Shown here in pieces: positions 40,374-49,389 of a stretch of DNA of 64,000 nt; the first letter of the stretch is position 1, and each line of letters opens with the position of its first letter. The stretch comes from Prochlorococcus sp. scB243_498I20 (GTDB lineage: Bacteria; Cyanobacteriota; Cyanobacteriia; PCC-6307; Cyanobiaceae): assembly GCA_000635015.1 (NCBI GenBank), contig JFMR01000036.1:186001-250000 (forward strand), in the 5' to 3' direction. A program made the position numbers and the translations under genes. Under the pieces are notes generated by a model. That model saw only the letters and a list, made by a program, of their open reading frames with translations. It did no database searches and was not told the DNA's origin.

Positions 40374-42545
40374 ATGACTTTTAATCATCTGGTACTAATT
40401 GGAGGAGGACACTCAAATGTTTCTTTATTGAAGAAATGGTTAATGTTTCCGAAATTAATGCCAGAAATTCCTGTTTCAATTATATCTAGAGATTCTCATT
40501 TGGTTTATTCAGCGATGTTCCCATCGGTGATTTCAAAATCAATCACTCTAGAAGAGAGTTTAATTGATATAAAATCTTTAGCAAAAAATGCAAAAGTCTC
40601 TTTTATAGAAGAAGAAGTAAAGGATATTGATTTCAATTTAAAGAAAATTGTTTTAAGTAATAGGCCTTCAATTAATTATTCGAAGTTGGTGCTTAATTAT
40701 GGAAGTCAAACAATAATTCCAAAAGAATTTGAATCACTAGTTAAAAATCGAAATGCTTTTTCAATTAAACCTTTTTTAAGGGCTTATGACTCAATACTAA
40801 AAGAGGACATTTTTGATTCAATTAATGAACTTCCATTTGTAATTATTGGGAGTGGCCTTGCTGCAATTGAAGTATCATATGCTTTGCGAAAAAGATGGGG
40901 AGATAGACCTTTAAAACTATTATGTGATTCAAGAAAAATTAATAATACAATTCTAAAAAGTTTACGGAATTCCAATATTGAATTAGTCGAAAAACTTAAT
41001 TTTGATTATGGCAAGATTCTTTTATGTACTGGAAATACATCTCCGTTATGGGCACAAAAAAAATTATTAGATTCGGATTATTATGGCAGAATAATTACAA
41101 ATCAGAATTTACAGATAAAAAGTTTCTCTGGAATCTTTGCTGTCGGAGATTGCGCAGTTGTAGGTTCAGCAAAAAGACCAGCATCTGGAGTTTTTGCAGT
41201 AAAAGTTGTAAATACATTAGTACAAAATCTAAAAAAAGATATAGAAGGGAGATCATTAAAAAAGTGGTTTCCTCAAAAGATAGGATTGCAAATAGTAAAT
41301 ATATTTCCAAGCCATTATCCAAAGGCTTTTGCTATTTATCGCAATTTTGTTTTCGGCCCCTCTTATATTTTTTGGATTTTAAAGCATAAAATTGATCTCA
41401 ACTTTATTAAAAAGTTCAGATCAAAAAGGCTAATGATGAAAAGTAGTGAAAAAAATATTTCATTGAATGATTGCAGAGGATGTGCAGCTAAAATTCCTCA
41501 GTTAGTTTTGAATAAATCATTAATAAATTCTAATTTAAATTCTTTTGCCTCATCACCTGAAGACTCAGTTGAGATATATCAAAATGGTCAAGATATTATC
41601 TTGCAAAGTGTAGATGGATTTCCTGCTTTGGTAAGTGATCCTTGGCTTAATGCAAAAATTACTACTTTGCATGCTTGCTCAGATTTGTGGGCATGCGGAG
41701 CAAAACTTTCATCCGCCCAGGCTTTAATTTCATTACCAAAAGTTGAAAGAGAATTTCAGAGTTACCTCTTTTCTCAATCGCTTCAAGGTATTAAATCAAC
41801 AGTTGAGGATCATGGGGGTGAATTACTTGGAGGCCATACTTTCGAGGCAAGAAGTTTAGTAAATAAACCTTATTCATTAGGAATAGATATTTCTTTAACA
41901 GTTCAAGGTATTTTAAAAAATGGAGCAAAACCATGGCTTAAATCTGGAATGAATATTGGAGATATTCTCATGATGTCTAGACCTCTGGGCGTTGGGATTT
42001 ACTTTGCCGGTCAAATGCAAAATATTAATATGCTAGGTAGTTCTTCTGAAGTAATTAATAATTTAGTAAAGAGTCAGCAATATTTGATTGATGAAATTTA
42101 TCTTCTTCAAAATCAATTTAAAGAATCATTAGTTAATGCTGCGACTGATATTACTGGATATGGATTTATTGGACATCTTAAAGAAATGGTTGAATCATCT
42201 AATTTATATAGGCAAAGCAATAATCTTGAGCCACTAAAAGTTTTATTAGATTTATTTGCATTTAAAGCTTATTCTGGAGTATTTGATTTAATAAGAAAAG
42301 ACGTTAAAAGTACTTTCTTTGAATCTAATAAAGAAATTTTTGACAAAATTTATAAAGTAAATAAGCAGAAAAGAATAATTAATTTTTTAAACGAAAATTC
42401 ATTAGATCAAGAGACTTTTAACGAGAGATTATCATTACTATTAGATCCTCAAACATGTGGCCCATTGTTGATTAGTTGCAATCGTAAATATGAAAATGTT
42501 CTAAAGGATAAATGGCACAAGGTTGGAGAGGTCGTAAAAATGTAA
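40374..42545 (+). CDS. selD: Fusion: NADH dehydrogenase-like FAD/NAD oxidoreductase + selenide, water dikinase (SelD)
   Basis: 723 aa; N-terminal LVLIGGGHSNVSLLKKW and GIFAVGDCAVV; C-terminal DCRGCAAKIPQLVL, SVDGFPALVSDPWLNAKITTLHACSDLWACGAKLSSAQALISLP, TDITGYGFIGHLKEM. Confidence 0.94.
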   Translation: MTFNHLVLIGGGHSNVSLLKKWLMFPKLMPEIPVSIISRDSHLVYSAMFPSVISKSITLEESLIDIKSLAKNAKVSFIEEEVKDIDFNLKKIVLSNRPSINYSKLVLNYGSQTIIPKEFESLVKNRNAFSIKPFLRAYDSILKEDIFDSINELPFVIIGSGLAAIEVSYALRKRWGDRPLKLLCDSRKINNTILKSLRNSNIELVEKLNFDYGKILLCTGNTSPLWAQKKLLDSDYYGRIITNQNLQIKSFSGIFAVGDCAVVGSAKRPASGVFAVKVVNTLVQNLKKDIEGRSLKKWFPQKIGLQIVNIFPSHYPKAFAIYRNFVFGPSYIFWILKHKIDLNFIKKFRSKRLMMKSSEKNISLNDCRGCAAKIPQLVLNKSLINSNLNSFASSPEDSVEIYQNGQDIILQSVDGFPALVSDPWLNAKITTLHACSDLWACGAKLSSAQALISLPKVEREFQSYLFSQSLQGIKSTVEDHGGELLGGHTFEARSLVNKPYSLGIDISLTVQGILKNGAKPWLKSGMNIGDILMMSRPLGVGIYFAGQMQNINMLGSSSEVINNLVKSQQYLIDEIYLLQNQFKESLVNAATDITGYGFIGHLKEMVESSNLYRQSNNLEPLKVLLDLFAFKAYSGVFDLIRKDVKSTFFESNKEIFDKIYKVNKQKRIINFLNENSLDQETFNERLSLLLDPQTCGPLLISCNRKYENVLKDKWHKVGEVVKM

Positions 42546-43793
42546 TTAATTTCTATTTAGTTTGTCAATTTCCAAATATCTTAATCTTTTGATTTCCTTT
42601 CCCATCTCCTTCCCTGGGTCCCATCCTTCTTTTTTTAATGTTTCTCCATCTTTTTTTGATTTTATGAATTTGTAAATAAATAACCACTTAAATAATTTTC
42701 GCCAGTATGGTCCTCCATCACAAATTAATAATTTGACTGTCTCATCATTAAGGTTTCTGTCCTCAATAAATTCTGCCCAACTTGATGGAGAAAAATGATT
42801 GAATTTTTTTTGGTTTGTATTTAATATCTTTTTGATATTTATATAATCTTCTAATATTTTTATCTCACTATTATTTATCAAAAATCTTTGACATGCTTTT
42901 TCTAAATCTTCTGAATTTTTTAATAAGTAAAGCATATGATTTCCCTTTAACTTCTTAATCCAATTTAGTCCTCTTAAAAATCTTTTATCGACTTTAATAT
43001 TTTCATTTAAGATTGAGATAATTTCCCATTTATGAATTATCGAAATCACATTAGTCAAATTATCGTGTTTGCATATTTCAGCTAGTTCCATCCTTATTCG
43101 TATGCCTAGTGCAGGAGGGTATATCATTTTCTGATGAGTTGCTGAACTTTTCCATGGCCATTGTCTAACTGTTTCTTGAGATTGTTTGAGGGAATTATTT
43201 GAAATATTGAAATCTAACCTTGAAGCATATTTTGCACATCTAATTAATCTACTTGGATCATCTGAAATACTATTACTGTGAAGTAAGTTCAATGTTTTAC
43301 TTTTTATATCAGAAATTCCTCCATAAAGATCATAGATTTTCCTTGTCGAGACCTCGAAGGCTATTGAATTTATAGTGAAATCTCTCCTCTTAAGATCCTC
43401 CTCGATAGTACTTTTATTTACTGTGGGATTTAAGCCTGGAGCAGAATAAATTTCTTTTCTTGCAGAAGCAATATCAATTTTATAGTCATTAATATTAATT
43501 TCTACAGTGTCGTATAAATTGAATTCTTTGATTAAACATAAATCTACATTTACAATATGTTTTTTTAAAAATTTGGCAAGAGAAATAGATGATCCTTCAA
43601 TAACAAGATCAATATCTACAGGTTTAGAAAACGATTTTTTGTGGAATTTACTAATTAATAAATCTCTTAAATAACCGCCAACAAAAGCTACTTTAGTATT
43701 GTTATTGGATTCTATGTATTTAGCAATTAGGTTATATAGATTAAATGGAGTTTTGATTAATTCACCTTGGATGTAATCAGAGATATCGTTCAT
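42546..43793 (-). CDS. CCA tRNA nucleotidyltransferase / poly(A) polymerase family
   Basis: 415 aa; KVAFVGGYLRDLLI, VDIDLVIEG, LKRRDFTINSIAFEV, DDPSRLIRCAKYASRLDF. Confidence 0.93.
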   Translation of the reverse strand: MNDISDYIQGELIKTPFNLYNLIAKYIESNNNTKVAFVGGYLRDLLISKFHKKSFSKPVDIDLVIEGSSISLAKFLKKHIVNVDLCLIKEFNLYDTVEININDYKIDIASARKEIYSAPGLNPTVNKSTIEEDLKRRDFTINSIAFEVSTRKIYDLYGGISDIKSKTLNLLHSNSISDDPSRLIRCAKYASRLDFNISNNSLKQSQETVRQWPWKSSATHQKMIYPPALGIRIRMELAEICKHDNLTNVISIIHKWEIISILNENIKVDKRFLRGLNWIKKLKGNHMLYLLKNSEDLEKACQRFLINNSEIKILEDYINIKKILNTNQKKFNHFSPSSWAEFIEDRNLNDETVKLLICDGGPYWRKLFKWLFIYKFIKSKKDGETLKKEGWDPGKEMGKEIKRLRYLEIDKLNRN

Positions 43794-43798
43794 GAGTT

Positions 43799-46207
43799 TT
43801 AACTGACATAACGAATTGGAGCTAATCTGGGATCTAGAATCTTACTTCCTTTATCACCAAATTTTACTGCTAAAGATATTTTTTCCCCACTCCCAAAAAT
43901 ATGTATGATTTCACCTTTCCCAAACTTTGAGTGAATTAGCATATCTCCAACTATCCAGCTTTTCCCTTTACTAGGGCCTGAATATAATTTCCTTACTGCA
44001 TTTATTGGTTTGTTAACAAATTCATTTGGATTGTTTCGATCAACTCTAGTTAAACGATCAAGATGCCAATCTCTTCTAATTGAAGCACCACCAGTTTGTG
44101 GTAATTCGCCATCCATTAACTCTTCAGGTATTTCCGAAAGAAATATTGAGGGAATTGTTGCTTCACGCATACCACCCCATAATCTTCTTTCTCTGGCATG
44201 ACTTAAGAAAACTCTTTCTTTAGCTCTAGTAATACCTACATAGCATAATCTTCTTTCCTCTTCAAGAAGTGAGGGAGTATCTATTGATCTATGGCTAGGG
44301 AAGAGACCTTGTTCTAGCCCAGTGATAAAAACATTTTGAAATTCTAAACCTTTACTATTATGCAGAGTCATGAGAGTTACAGAGTTAGGATTATTTTTCT
44401 TGGTATCATTATCAGTTGTTAAGGCTGCTGTAGAAAGAAATCCCTCTACATCTCCCCTCTCTGTTTCTTCTTCATATTGAGTAGCTGCATTAATTAGTTC
44501 TTGTAAATTATTTCTTCTATCTTCAGATTCTTCAGTCCCACTAGAGAGCAAGTCATTTAAATAACCACTTTTTTCCAATATAAGTTGTAGTAGTTGAGCG
44601 GGACCTGAATTTTCTAGGTAAGTTAGTAGATCATTCATAACTTCAGTAAATTTATTAATTCCTTGTGATGATCGACCTATTGTTTCTTTAAGACTTTGCT
44701 TATCATTAAGAACCTCCCATAATGGGATATTTAACCTATTGGATAGTTCATTCAGTTTTTGAATAGTAGTCTTACCAATCCCTCTTCTAGGAACGTTTAT
44801 GATTCGTAAAAGACTAACGTTATCTGAAGAATTAACCAGAACTTTCAAATATGCTATTGCATCTTTAATTTCCCTTCTATCATAAAAACGCAATCCTCCA
44901 AAAATTGTATAAGGAATGCGCCACCTTACAAGAGATTCTTCTAATACTCTTGACTGAGCTCTGGTTCGATATAAAATTGCAAAATTTTTCCAAATTGGGT
45001 TTTGATTATAGTTATTCAGTGATTTTATTTTATTGGTAATTGCTTCTGCCTCGGAAATTTCATCATCACAGCTGAGTAACGTTAAAAGTTCCCCTTTTTC
45101 TTTAGTAGCCTTTAAAACTTTGTCAATTCTCTCAGAGTTGTTTTCAATTAGTGAGTTTGCAGCATCAAGGATATTAGAAGAGGACCTATAATTTTCTTCT
45201 AATTTAATTAAAGATGATTTTTTATCATCGTTAATTGAAGTTTTAAAATCTTCTTGAAAACCAATTAAAATTCTGAAGTCAGCTGCTCTGAAACTATAAA
45301 TACTTTGATCAGCATCCCCAACTACAAAAATTGATCGATCTTCCCAATTGAAGAATTTTTTTGGTTTAGTATTCCCAGTTGTAATTAATTTTATAAGTTC
45401 ATATTGTGTTCTATTTGTATCTTGATATTCGTCAACTAAAATATGTTTAAATCTTTTGTGCCAGTAATCTCTGACTATATCATTTTGCCTCAATAAGAAA
45501 ACAGGCAAAAGCAGAAGATCATCAAAGTCTAAAGAATTATTTTTTGAGAGCGAAATCCTATATCTCTTGTAGGCTTCTGCAACTGTTTTATCAAAATTAT
45601 TATCTGCTTTTTCTAAAAGATCATTAGAAGTTAAGCATTGATTTTTAGCATTACTTATTAATCTTTTAATCTTTTTGGGATCATATCTTTTTGGGTCAAG
45701 ATTCATATCTTGACTGATAATTTCTTTTACTAATGTTTGAGAATCTGTTTCATCATAAATTGAAAATTGTCTTGTCCATTTTAGGCCTTCTGGATCAGTA
45801 TATTTTTCAATATCGTATCTCAGAAGTCTTGAAAATAAGGAATGGAAGGTACCGATCCAAAGGTTCTGAAGCCTCTCTTGGTGAACGTTTGCTCTTAATT
45901 GATTTTGATCAATTTCATTAAGAGTTGTCCAAGGCTGACCAAATTGATTAAAAGCTAATTCTTGGGCTAGAAGAACCTCTAATCTTGCTTTCATTTCATT
46001 AGCAGCTTTGTTAGTGAAAGTGACAGCGAGAACATTATAGGGATCTATAGAGTTACCCTCAATAAGGTTTGCAATTCTGTGAGTAAGAGCCTTAGTTTTT
46101 CCGCTACCTGCACCTGCTACAACTAATAGTGGTCCATAAACATGTTTTACAGCTTGAAGTTGTTGATTGTTTAGGGACTTAAAAAGGAAATTGTTGGTTT
46201 GAGGCAC
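43799..46207 (-). CDS. UvrD/PcrA-type superfamily I DNA helicase
   Basis: 802 aa; NNQQLQAVKHVYGPLLVVAGAGSGKTKALTHRI, DEYQDTNRTQYEL, VGDADQSIYSFRAAD, VTLMTLHNSKGLEF. Confidence 0.97.
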   Translation of the reverse strand: MPQTNNFLFKSLNNQQLQAVKHVYGPLLVVAGAGSGKTKALTHRIANLIEGNSIDPYNVLAVTFTNKAANEMKARLEVLLAQELAFNQFGQPWTTLNEIDQNQLRANVHQERLQNLWIGTFHSLFSRLLRYDIEKYTDPEGLKWTRQFSIYDETDSQTLVKEIISQDMNLDPKRYDPKKIKRLISNAKNQCLTSNDLLEKADNNFDKTVAEAYKRYRISLSKNNSLDFDDLLLLPVFLLRQNDIVRDYWHKRFKHILVDEYQDTNRTQYELIKLITTGNTKPKKFFNWEDRSIFVVGDADQSIYSFRAADFRILIGFQEDFKTSINDDKKSSLIKLEENYRSSSNILDAANSLIENNSERIDKVLKATKEKGELLTLLSCDDEISEAEAITNKIKSLNNYNQNPIWKNFAILYRTRAQSRVLEESLVRWRIPYTIFGGLRFYDRREIKDAIAYLKVLVNSSDNVSLLRIINVPRRGIGKTTIQKLNELSNRLNIPLWEVLNDKQSLKETIGRSSQGINKFTEVMNDLLTYLENSGPAQLLQLILEKSGYLNDLLSSGTEESEDRRNNLQELINAATQYEEETERGDVEGFLSTAALTTDNDTKKNNPNSVTLMTLHNSKGLEFQNVFITGLEQGLFPSHRSIDTPSLLEEERRLCYVGITRAKERVFLSHARERRLWGGMREATIPSIFLSEIPEELMDGELPQTGGASIRRDWHLDRLTRVDRNNPNEFVNKPINAVRKLYSGPSKGKSWIVGDMLIHSKFGKGEIIHIFGSGEKISLAVKFGDKGSKILDPRLAPIRYVS

Positions 46208-46229
46208 TTTTGGAGGGGTTTTTCAAAAA

Positions 46230-46436
46230 TCAGACTTTACTATGAGATTCAGATTCCGTTTCTAGATCTTCTAACGCTTTTTTTAAATTTATAAGTTCAT
46301 TATTGTTATTAATTATTTCTTCAAATTTATTTTGAGGCATCTTTAATTTCATACTTCTGTCTAGAATTTCTTTCTCCAATCTCTTTTTGTATGAAGAGAT
46401 AAGTTTCTTTGATAATTTTAAATCCTGTTGATCCAA
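46230..46436 (-). CDS. Small charged, coiled-coil-like hypothetical protein
   Basis: 68 aa ORF immediately upstream of and co-oriented with the helicase gene. Confidence 0.6.
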   Translation of the reverse strand: MDQQDLKLSKKLISSYKKRLEKEILDRSMKLKMPQNKFEEIINNNNELINLKKALEDLETESESHSKV

Positions 46437-46614
46437 AACTTTATTAAAAATGTAACTTTATATTAGCGGAAAAAAATTTTTTATTTGAATTATTTCAACT
46501 ATCACTTTGGAATGAAGTTATTAATTAAGAAGCGTTGCGTTAAGTTTGAAATTGTATTGTTTTTACTAGCTTTGTATTATTCTTAAGATCGGCCTTTAAA
46601 TTTTTACTTCAGGA

Positions 46615-47127
46615 ATGTCAGTTTCAAAGAATAATCAACTATTGTCAGCCGATAAGAAATTTAATGATTTAAGCAATATAAAGGAATTCATTAATAGTGC
46701 AAACACAAGATTAGATGCAATAACCTCAATAACCAATAATTCACATGCAATCGTAGCTGACGCTGTAACAGCAATGATTTGCGAAAATCAAGATTCACTT
46801 AATTCAAAAATATCTTTAAATACAACTAACAAGATGTCCGTTTGTTTAAGAGATGGAGAAATAATCCTAAGGATTGTTGCTTATCTTTTGATTTCTAATG
46901 ACGAATCAGTTTTAGAAAAAAGTTGTTTGAAGGATCTTAAAAATACTTATCTTGCTCTTGGGGTACCTTTAAGAAATGCAAGAAGGGTTTTTCAATTAAT
47001 GCGAGATGCAACCATCTCTGATTTGAATTCAACAGTTAATAATATGCCTGTAAACAAAGGCTTCCTTCCTGATCTAATTTCTGAAACGGAGTTTCAATTT
47101 GAAAGGATAATTAATCTTTTAAACTAG
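46615..47127 (+). CDS. cpeB: Degenerate phycoerythrin beta subunit
   Basis: 170 aa; phycobiliprotein-like [60 protein letters not shown]. Confidence 0.92.
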   Translation: MSVSKNNQLLSADKKFNDLSNIKEFINSANTRLDAITSITNNSHAIVADAVTAMICENQDSLNSKISLNTTNKMSVCLRDGEIILRIVAYLLISNDESVLEKSCLKDLKNTYLALGVPLRNARRVFQLMRDATISDLNSTVNNMPVNKGFLPDLISETEFQFERIINLLN

Positions 47128-47662
47128 CTAAATTTCTTATTTCAGAAGTATGGGAAGTCTGCATTACTGAGTTATTTTCCAGATTTCTAATAGTAGAAAA
47201 TCTTGATCTTATGTGATTAGATAAAAAGGAAATTCTTTCTTCGGAAACTGTTGATTTATAAATAGTTTTAATGTTTAAATTATTTTGTTCATCAACGAAA
47301 TAATTTGATGATGAAATAAAGGATTCTGTATAACCTTTATTTCTTAAAACGATTCCTGAATTTTCATCTTTGGGTAAAAAAATCAGAATTGTTTCATCTT
47401 CCTTACTGATATCATCATTGTCCCAATCACTAATAGCTTGCCAGTTTATAGAAATGGCTATGCTCTCTAGGTTTAAGCTAAATTTATAATTTTTAAAAAT
47501 TTCAACGACTTTTTTATTTTTTTTGTTGGTATGTTTTATATATATTTTACTAGTTGAGTTTTCAAATTCCTGAAAAGCTAAAGTGTGAGTACTTCTAATA
47601 GATTTCCACTCTCCTATACTTTTATCAATGAATTGATTAATTATTGTTAGATTCTTCGTCAA
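47111..47662 (-). CDS. cpeS: Phycoerythrobilin lyase, CpeS family
   Basis: 183 aa; [30 protein letters not shown] and C-terminal [21 protein letters not shown] are CpeS/CpcS-like; adjacent to cpeB. Confidence 0.9.
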   Translation of the reverse strand: MTKNLTIINQFIDKSIGEWKSIRSTHTLAFQEFENSTSKIYIKHTNKKNKKVVEIFKNYKFSLNLESIAISINWQAISDWDNDDISKEDETILIFLPKDENSGIVLRNKGYTESFISSSNYFVDEQNNLNIKTIYKSTVSEERISFLSNHIRSRFSTIRNLENNSVMQTSHTSEIRNLASLKD

Positions 47663-47816
47663 GTTTATCTTCTACGGAATGATTTTCTGCTTTTTGTATC
47701 ATTCTTACCATTGAATCCACCATTAATCTCTTTGCAGAAGTTACTTTTAATCCAGAAGGGGTAGTTGATATTTGTTCTCCAGGGCGATCATATGAAGTTG
47801 GTCTAAATGGAGTCAT
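47637..47816 (-). CDS. Small ORF of unknown function, 5' of and overlapping cpeS (absent from ORF track)
   Basis: 59 aa [58 protein letters not shown]; non-repetitive composition; overlaps the cpeS start by 26 nt. Confidence 0.6.
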   Translation of the reverse strand: MTPFRPTSYDRPGEQISTTPSGLKVTSAKRLMVDSMVRMIQKAENHSVEDKLDEESNNN

Positions 47817-47933
47817 CTAATAACATTAAAAATTAATCGATTACTATTCTTGCATGAATCATTATTTATATAGTTATTGTTTGCGAAAATGTCATATCTT
47901 TCTTCTTTGATTACATAATTATCAACTGTTTTG

Positions 47934-48569
47934 TTATTTAGGCATTTTATTTTTTGCCAATCCTGAAATAGTTGCTAAAGCAAACATTCCCAATAGAGCA
48001 ATGCCTAGAAATAATCCTGCTCCCTGGCTAACTCCAGCACCTACTGCTACTAGTATAGAGTCACTGATTAGAAGACTTATTAATAATGCAGGAGTAAATA
48101 TTTTCCAGCGAGTTCCTCCAATACCAATTGCGTAGCTTAGAAAATCAAAAAGGCCAGTCATTAGTAGACCTGTCATAAGAAAGAAATTTTCTTCTAGCTG
48201 GTTTTGATTGAAACTTTCAATCTTTTGCATTGCTTTCGGGCCTACTAAATTACGTACAGGAACCCGACCATAATTTCTTGCGATAAAGAAAGCAGCTTGG
48301 CAAAAAACGATATCAGAAAAGATTATTGTCATGTAACCTTTTTGAAATCCTAGTAACGAACCAGCTAGCAGAGAATAAGCTGAACTTGGAAGGGCAGGTA
48401 AAATAATACTTACTCCTCTGAGTATGAATATTCCAAAAGGAGCCCAAATCCCCATACTTTCTATTTTGTTCCTTAGAGGTTCAATCCCATAATTTTGGAT
48501 TAAATAAATCAATAGAACAAATATTGCTATAAAAAAAACTATTGAAAAAAATTTCTGTATTTTATTCAT
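47934..48569 (-). CDS. TVP38/TMEM64 family membrane protein
   Basis: 211 aa; SSAYSLLAGSLLGFQKGYMTIIFSDIVFCQAAFFIARNYGR is typical of the SNARE-associated/DedA-like family. Confidence 0.9.
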   Translation of the reverse strand: MNKIQKFFSIVFFIAIFVLLIYLIQNYGIEPLRNKIESMGIWAPFGIFILRGVSIILPALPSSAYSLLAGSLLGFQKGYMTIIFSDIVFCQAAFFIARNYGRVPVRNLVGPKAMQKIESFNQNQLEENFFLMTGLLMTGLFDFLSYAIGIGGTRWKIFTPALLISLLISDSILVAVGAGVSQGAGLFLGIALLGMFALATISGLAKNKMPK

Positions 48570-48717
48570 TATTTTTCTAATAAATTTATTGGAATTAAAT
48601 TCTTAATTTTAATATTTGATTCTATCTATAATAGAAATACTAATCAATAAAAATTTTTACAAATTTTTAATCTTTTATTTCCTACTAATAAAAAATTTTT
48701 GTATTCCATAAGTAGTC

Positions 48718-49146
48718 ATGATTAATTCTAAGAATAAAGTTAATTCAATATTTTTGCGAAATTTCATTAATTTAGTCCTTTCGATTATCGTTTTCTTTTG
48801 TATTTCAATAAAAGAATCAGAAGCTCTGCCTCATGAATGGGTTGGAGTCCCTAAAAGTGAATACGGAGAGCAGTTATGGGATAGGCAAAGTATAAAAAGG
48901 AATGAGGATGGTTCTGTAAGAGTATTGAGTAAATTTATTCCCAAAACAAAAAGTGAAATTACTAAGGATATTCTCTATACAATGGATATAAATTGTTTTG
49001 AGAAATCATTTAGAGATGTTGATGTCTCAATAGATGAAGCAAATAGTAATTTCAATGATTTAGCTAATTGGCAAGATCCAAATGGAGATAAACTTATTTT
49101 GGGCGTTATTGGTCAAGTCTGCAGAGTCGAAAACAAAAAATTTTAA
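48718..49146 (+). CDS. Hypothetical secreted/periplasmic protein
   Basis: 142 aa with an N-terminal hydrophobic segment (FINLVLSIIVFFCISIKESEALPHEW). Confidence 0.7.
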   Translation: MINSKNKVNSIFLRNFINLVLSIIVFFCISIKESEALPHEWVGVPKSEYGEQLWDRQSIKRNEDGSVRVLSKFIPKTKSEITKDILYTMDINCFEKSFRDVDVSIDEANSNFNDLANWQDPNGDKLILGVIGQVCRVENKKF

Positions 49147-49195
49147 GTTAAAAAAAAAAAGAAAAAATAAAAAGTTTTCAATCATTTGAAAGTAT

Positions 49196-49220
49196 AAAAC
49201 CCTGTCTTCGACAGGGTTTT
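49196..49220. terminator. Bidirectional-looking terminator between the 48718-49146 gene and tRNA-Phe
   Basis: Perfect 11-bp inverted repeat AAAACCCTGTC-TTC-GACAGGGTTTT between convergent units. Confidence 0.88.
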
Positions 49221-49225
49221 AAAGG

Positions 49226-49298
49226 TGCCAGGACCCAGATTTGAACTGGGGACACGGCGATTTTCAGTCGCCTGCTCTACCAACTGAGCTATCCCGGC
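49226..49298 (-). tRNA. tRNA-Phe (anticodon GAA)
   Basis: Reverse complement GCCGGGATAGCTCAGTTGGTAGAGCAGGCGACTGAAAATCGCCGTGTCCCCAGTTCAAATCTGGGTCCTGGCA; loop CTGAAAA. Confidence 0.97.
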
Positions 49299-49389
49299 TC
49301 TAACCTATATACTTTAAATTAAGATGTGTAGTTTGTGAAACCCTTTTAATTAAAAATTTTATATCTTCATCAAATATCTAAAAAAACTT

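Noticed and set aside
41024-41389. 121-aa forward out-of-frame ORF inside the NDH-SelD fusion gene
   Set aside because: Overlaps a well-supported coding frame; translation has no recognisable features.
48640-48715. Similar AT-rich segments CTAATCAATAAAAATTTTTACA and CTAATAAAAAATTTTTGTA as direct repeats
   Set aside because: Low complexity and imperfect; expected by chance in an AT-rich spacer.
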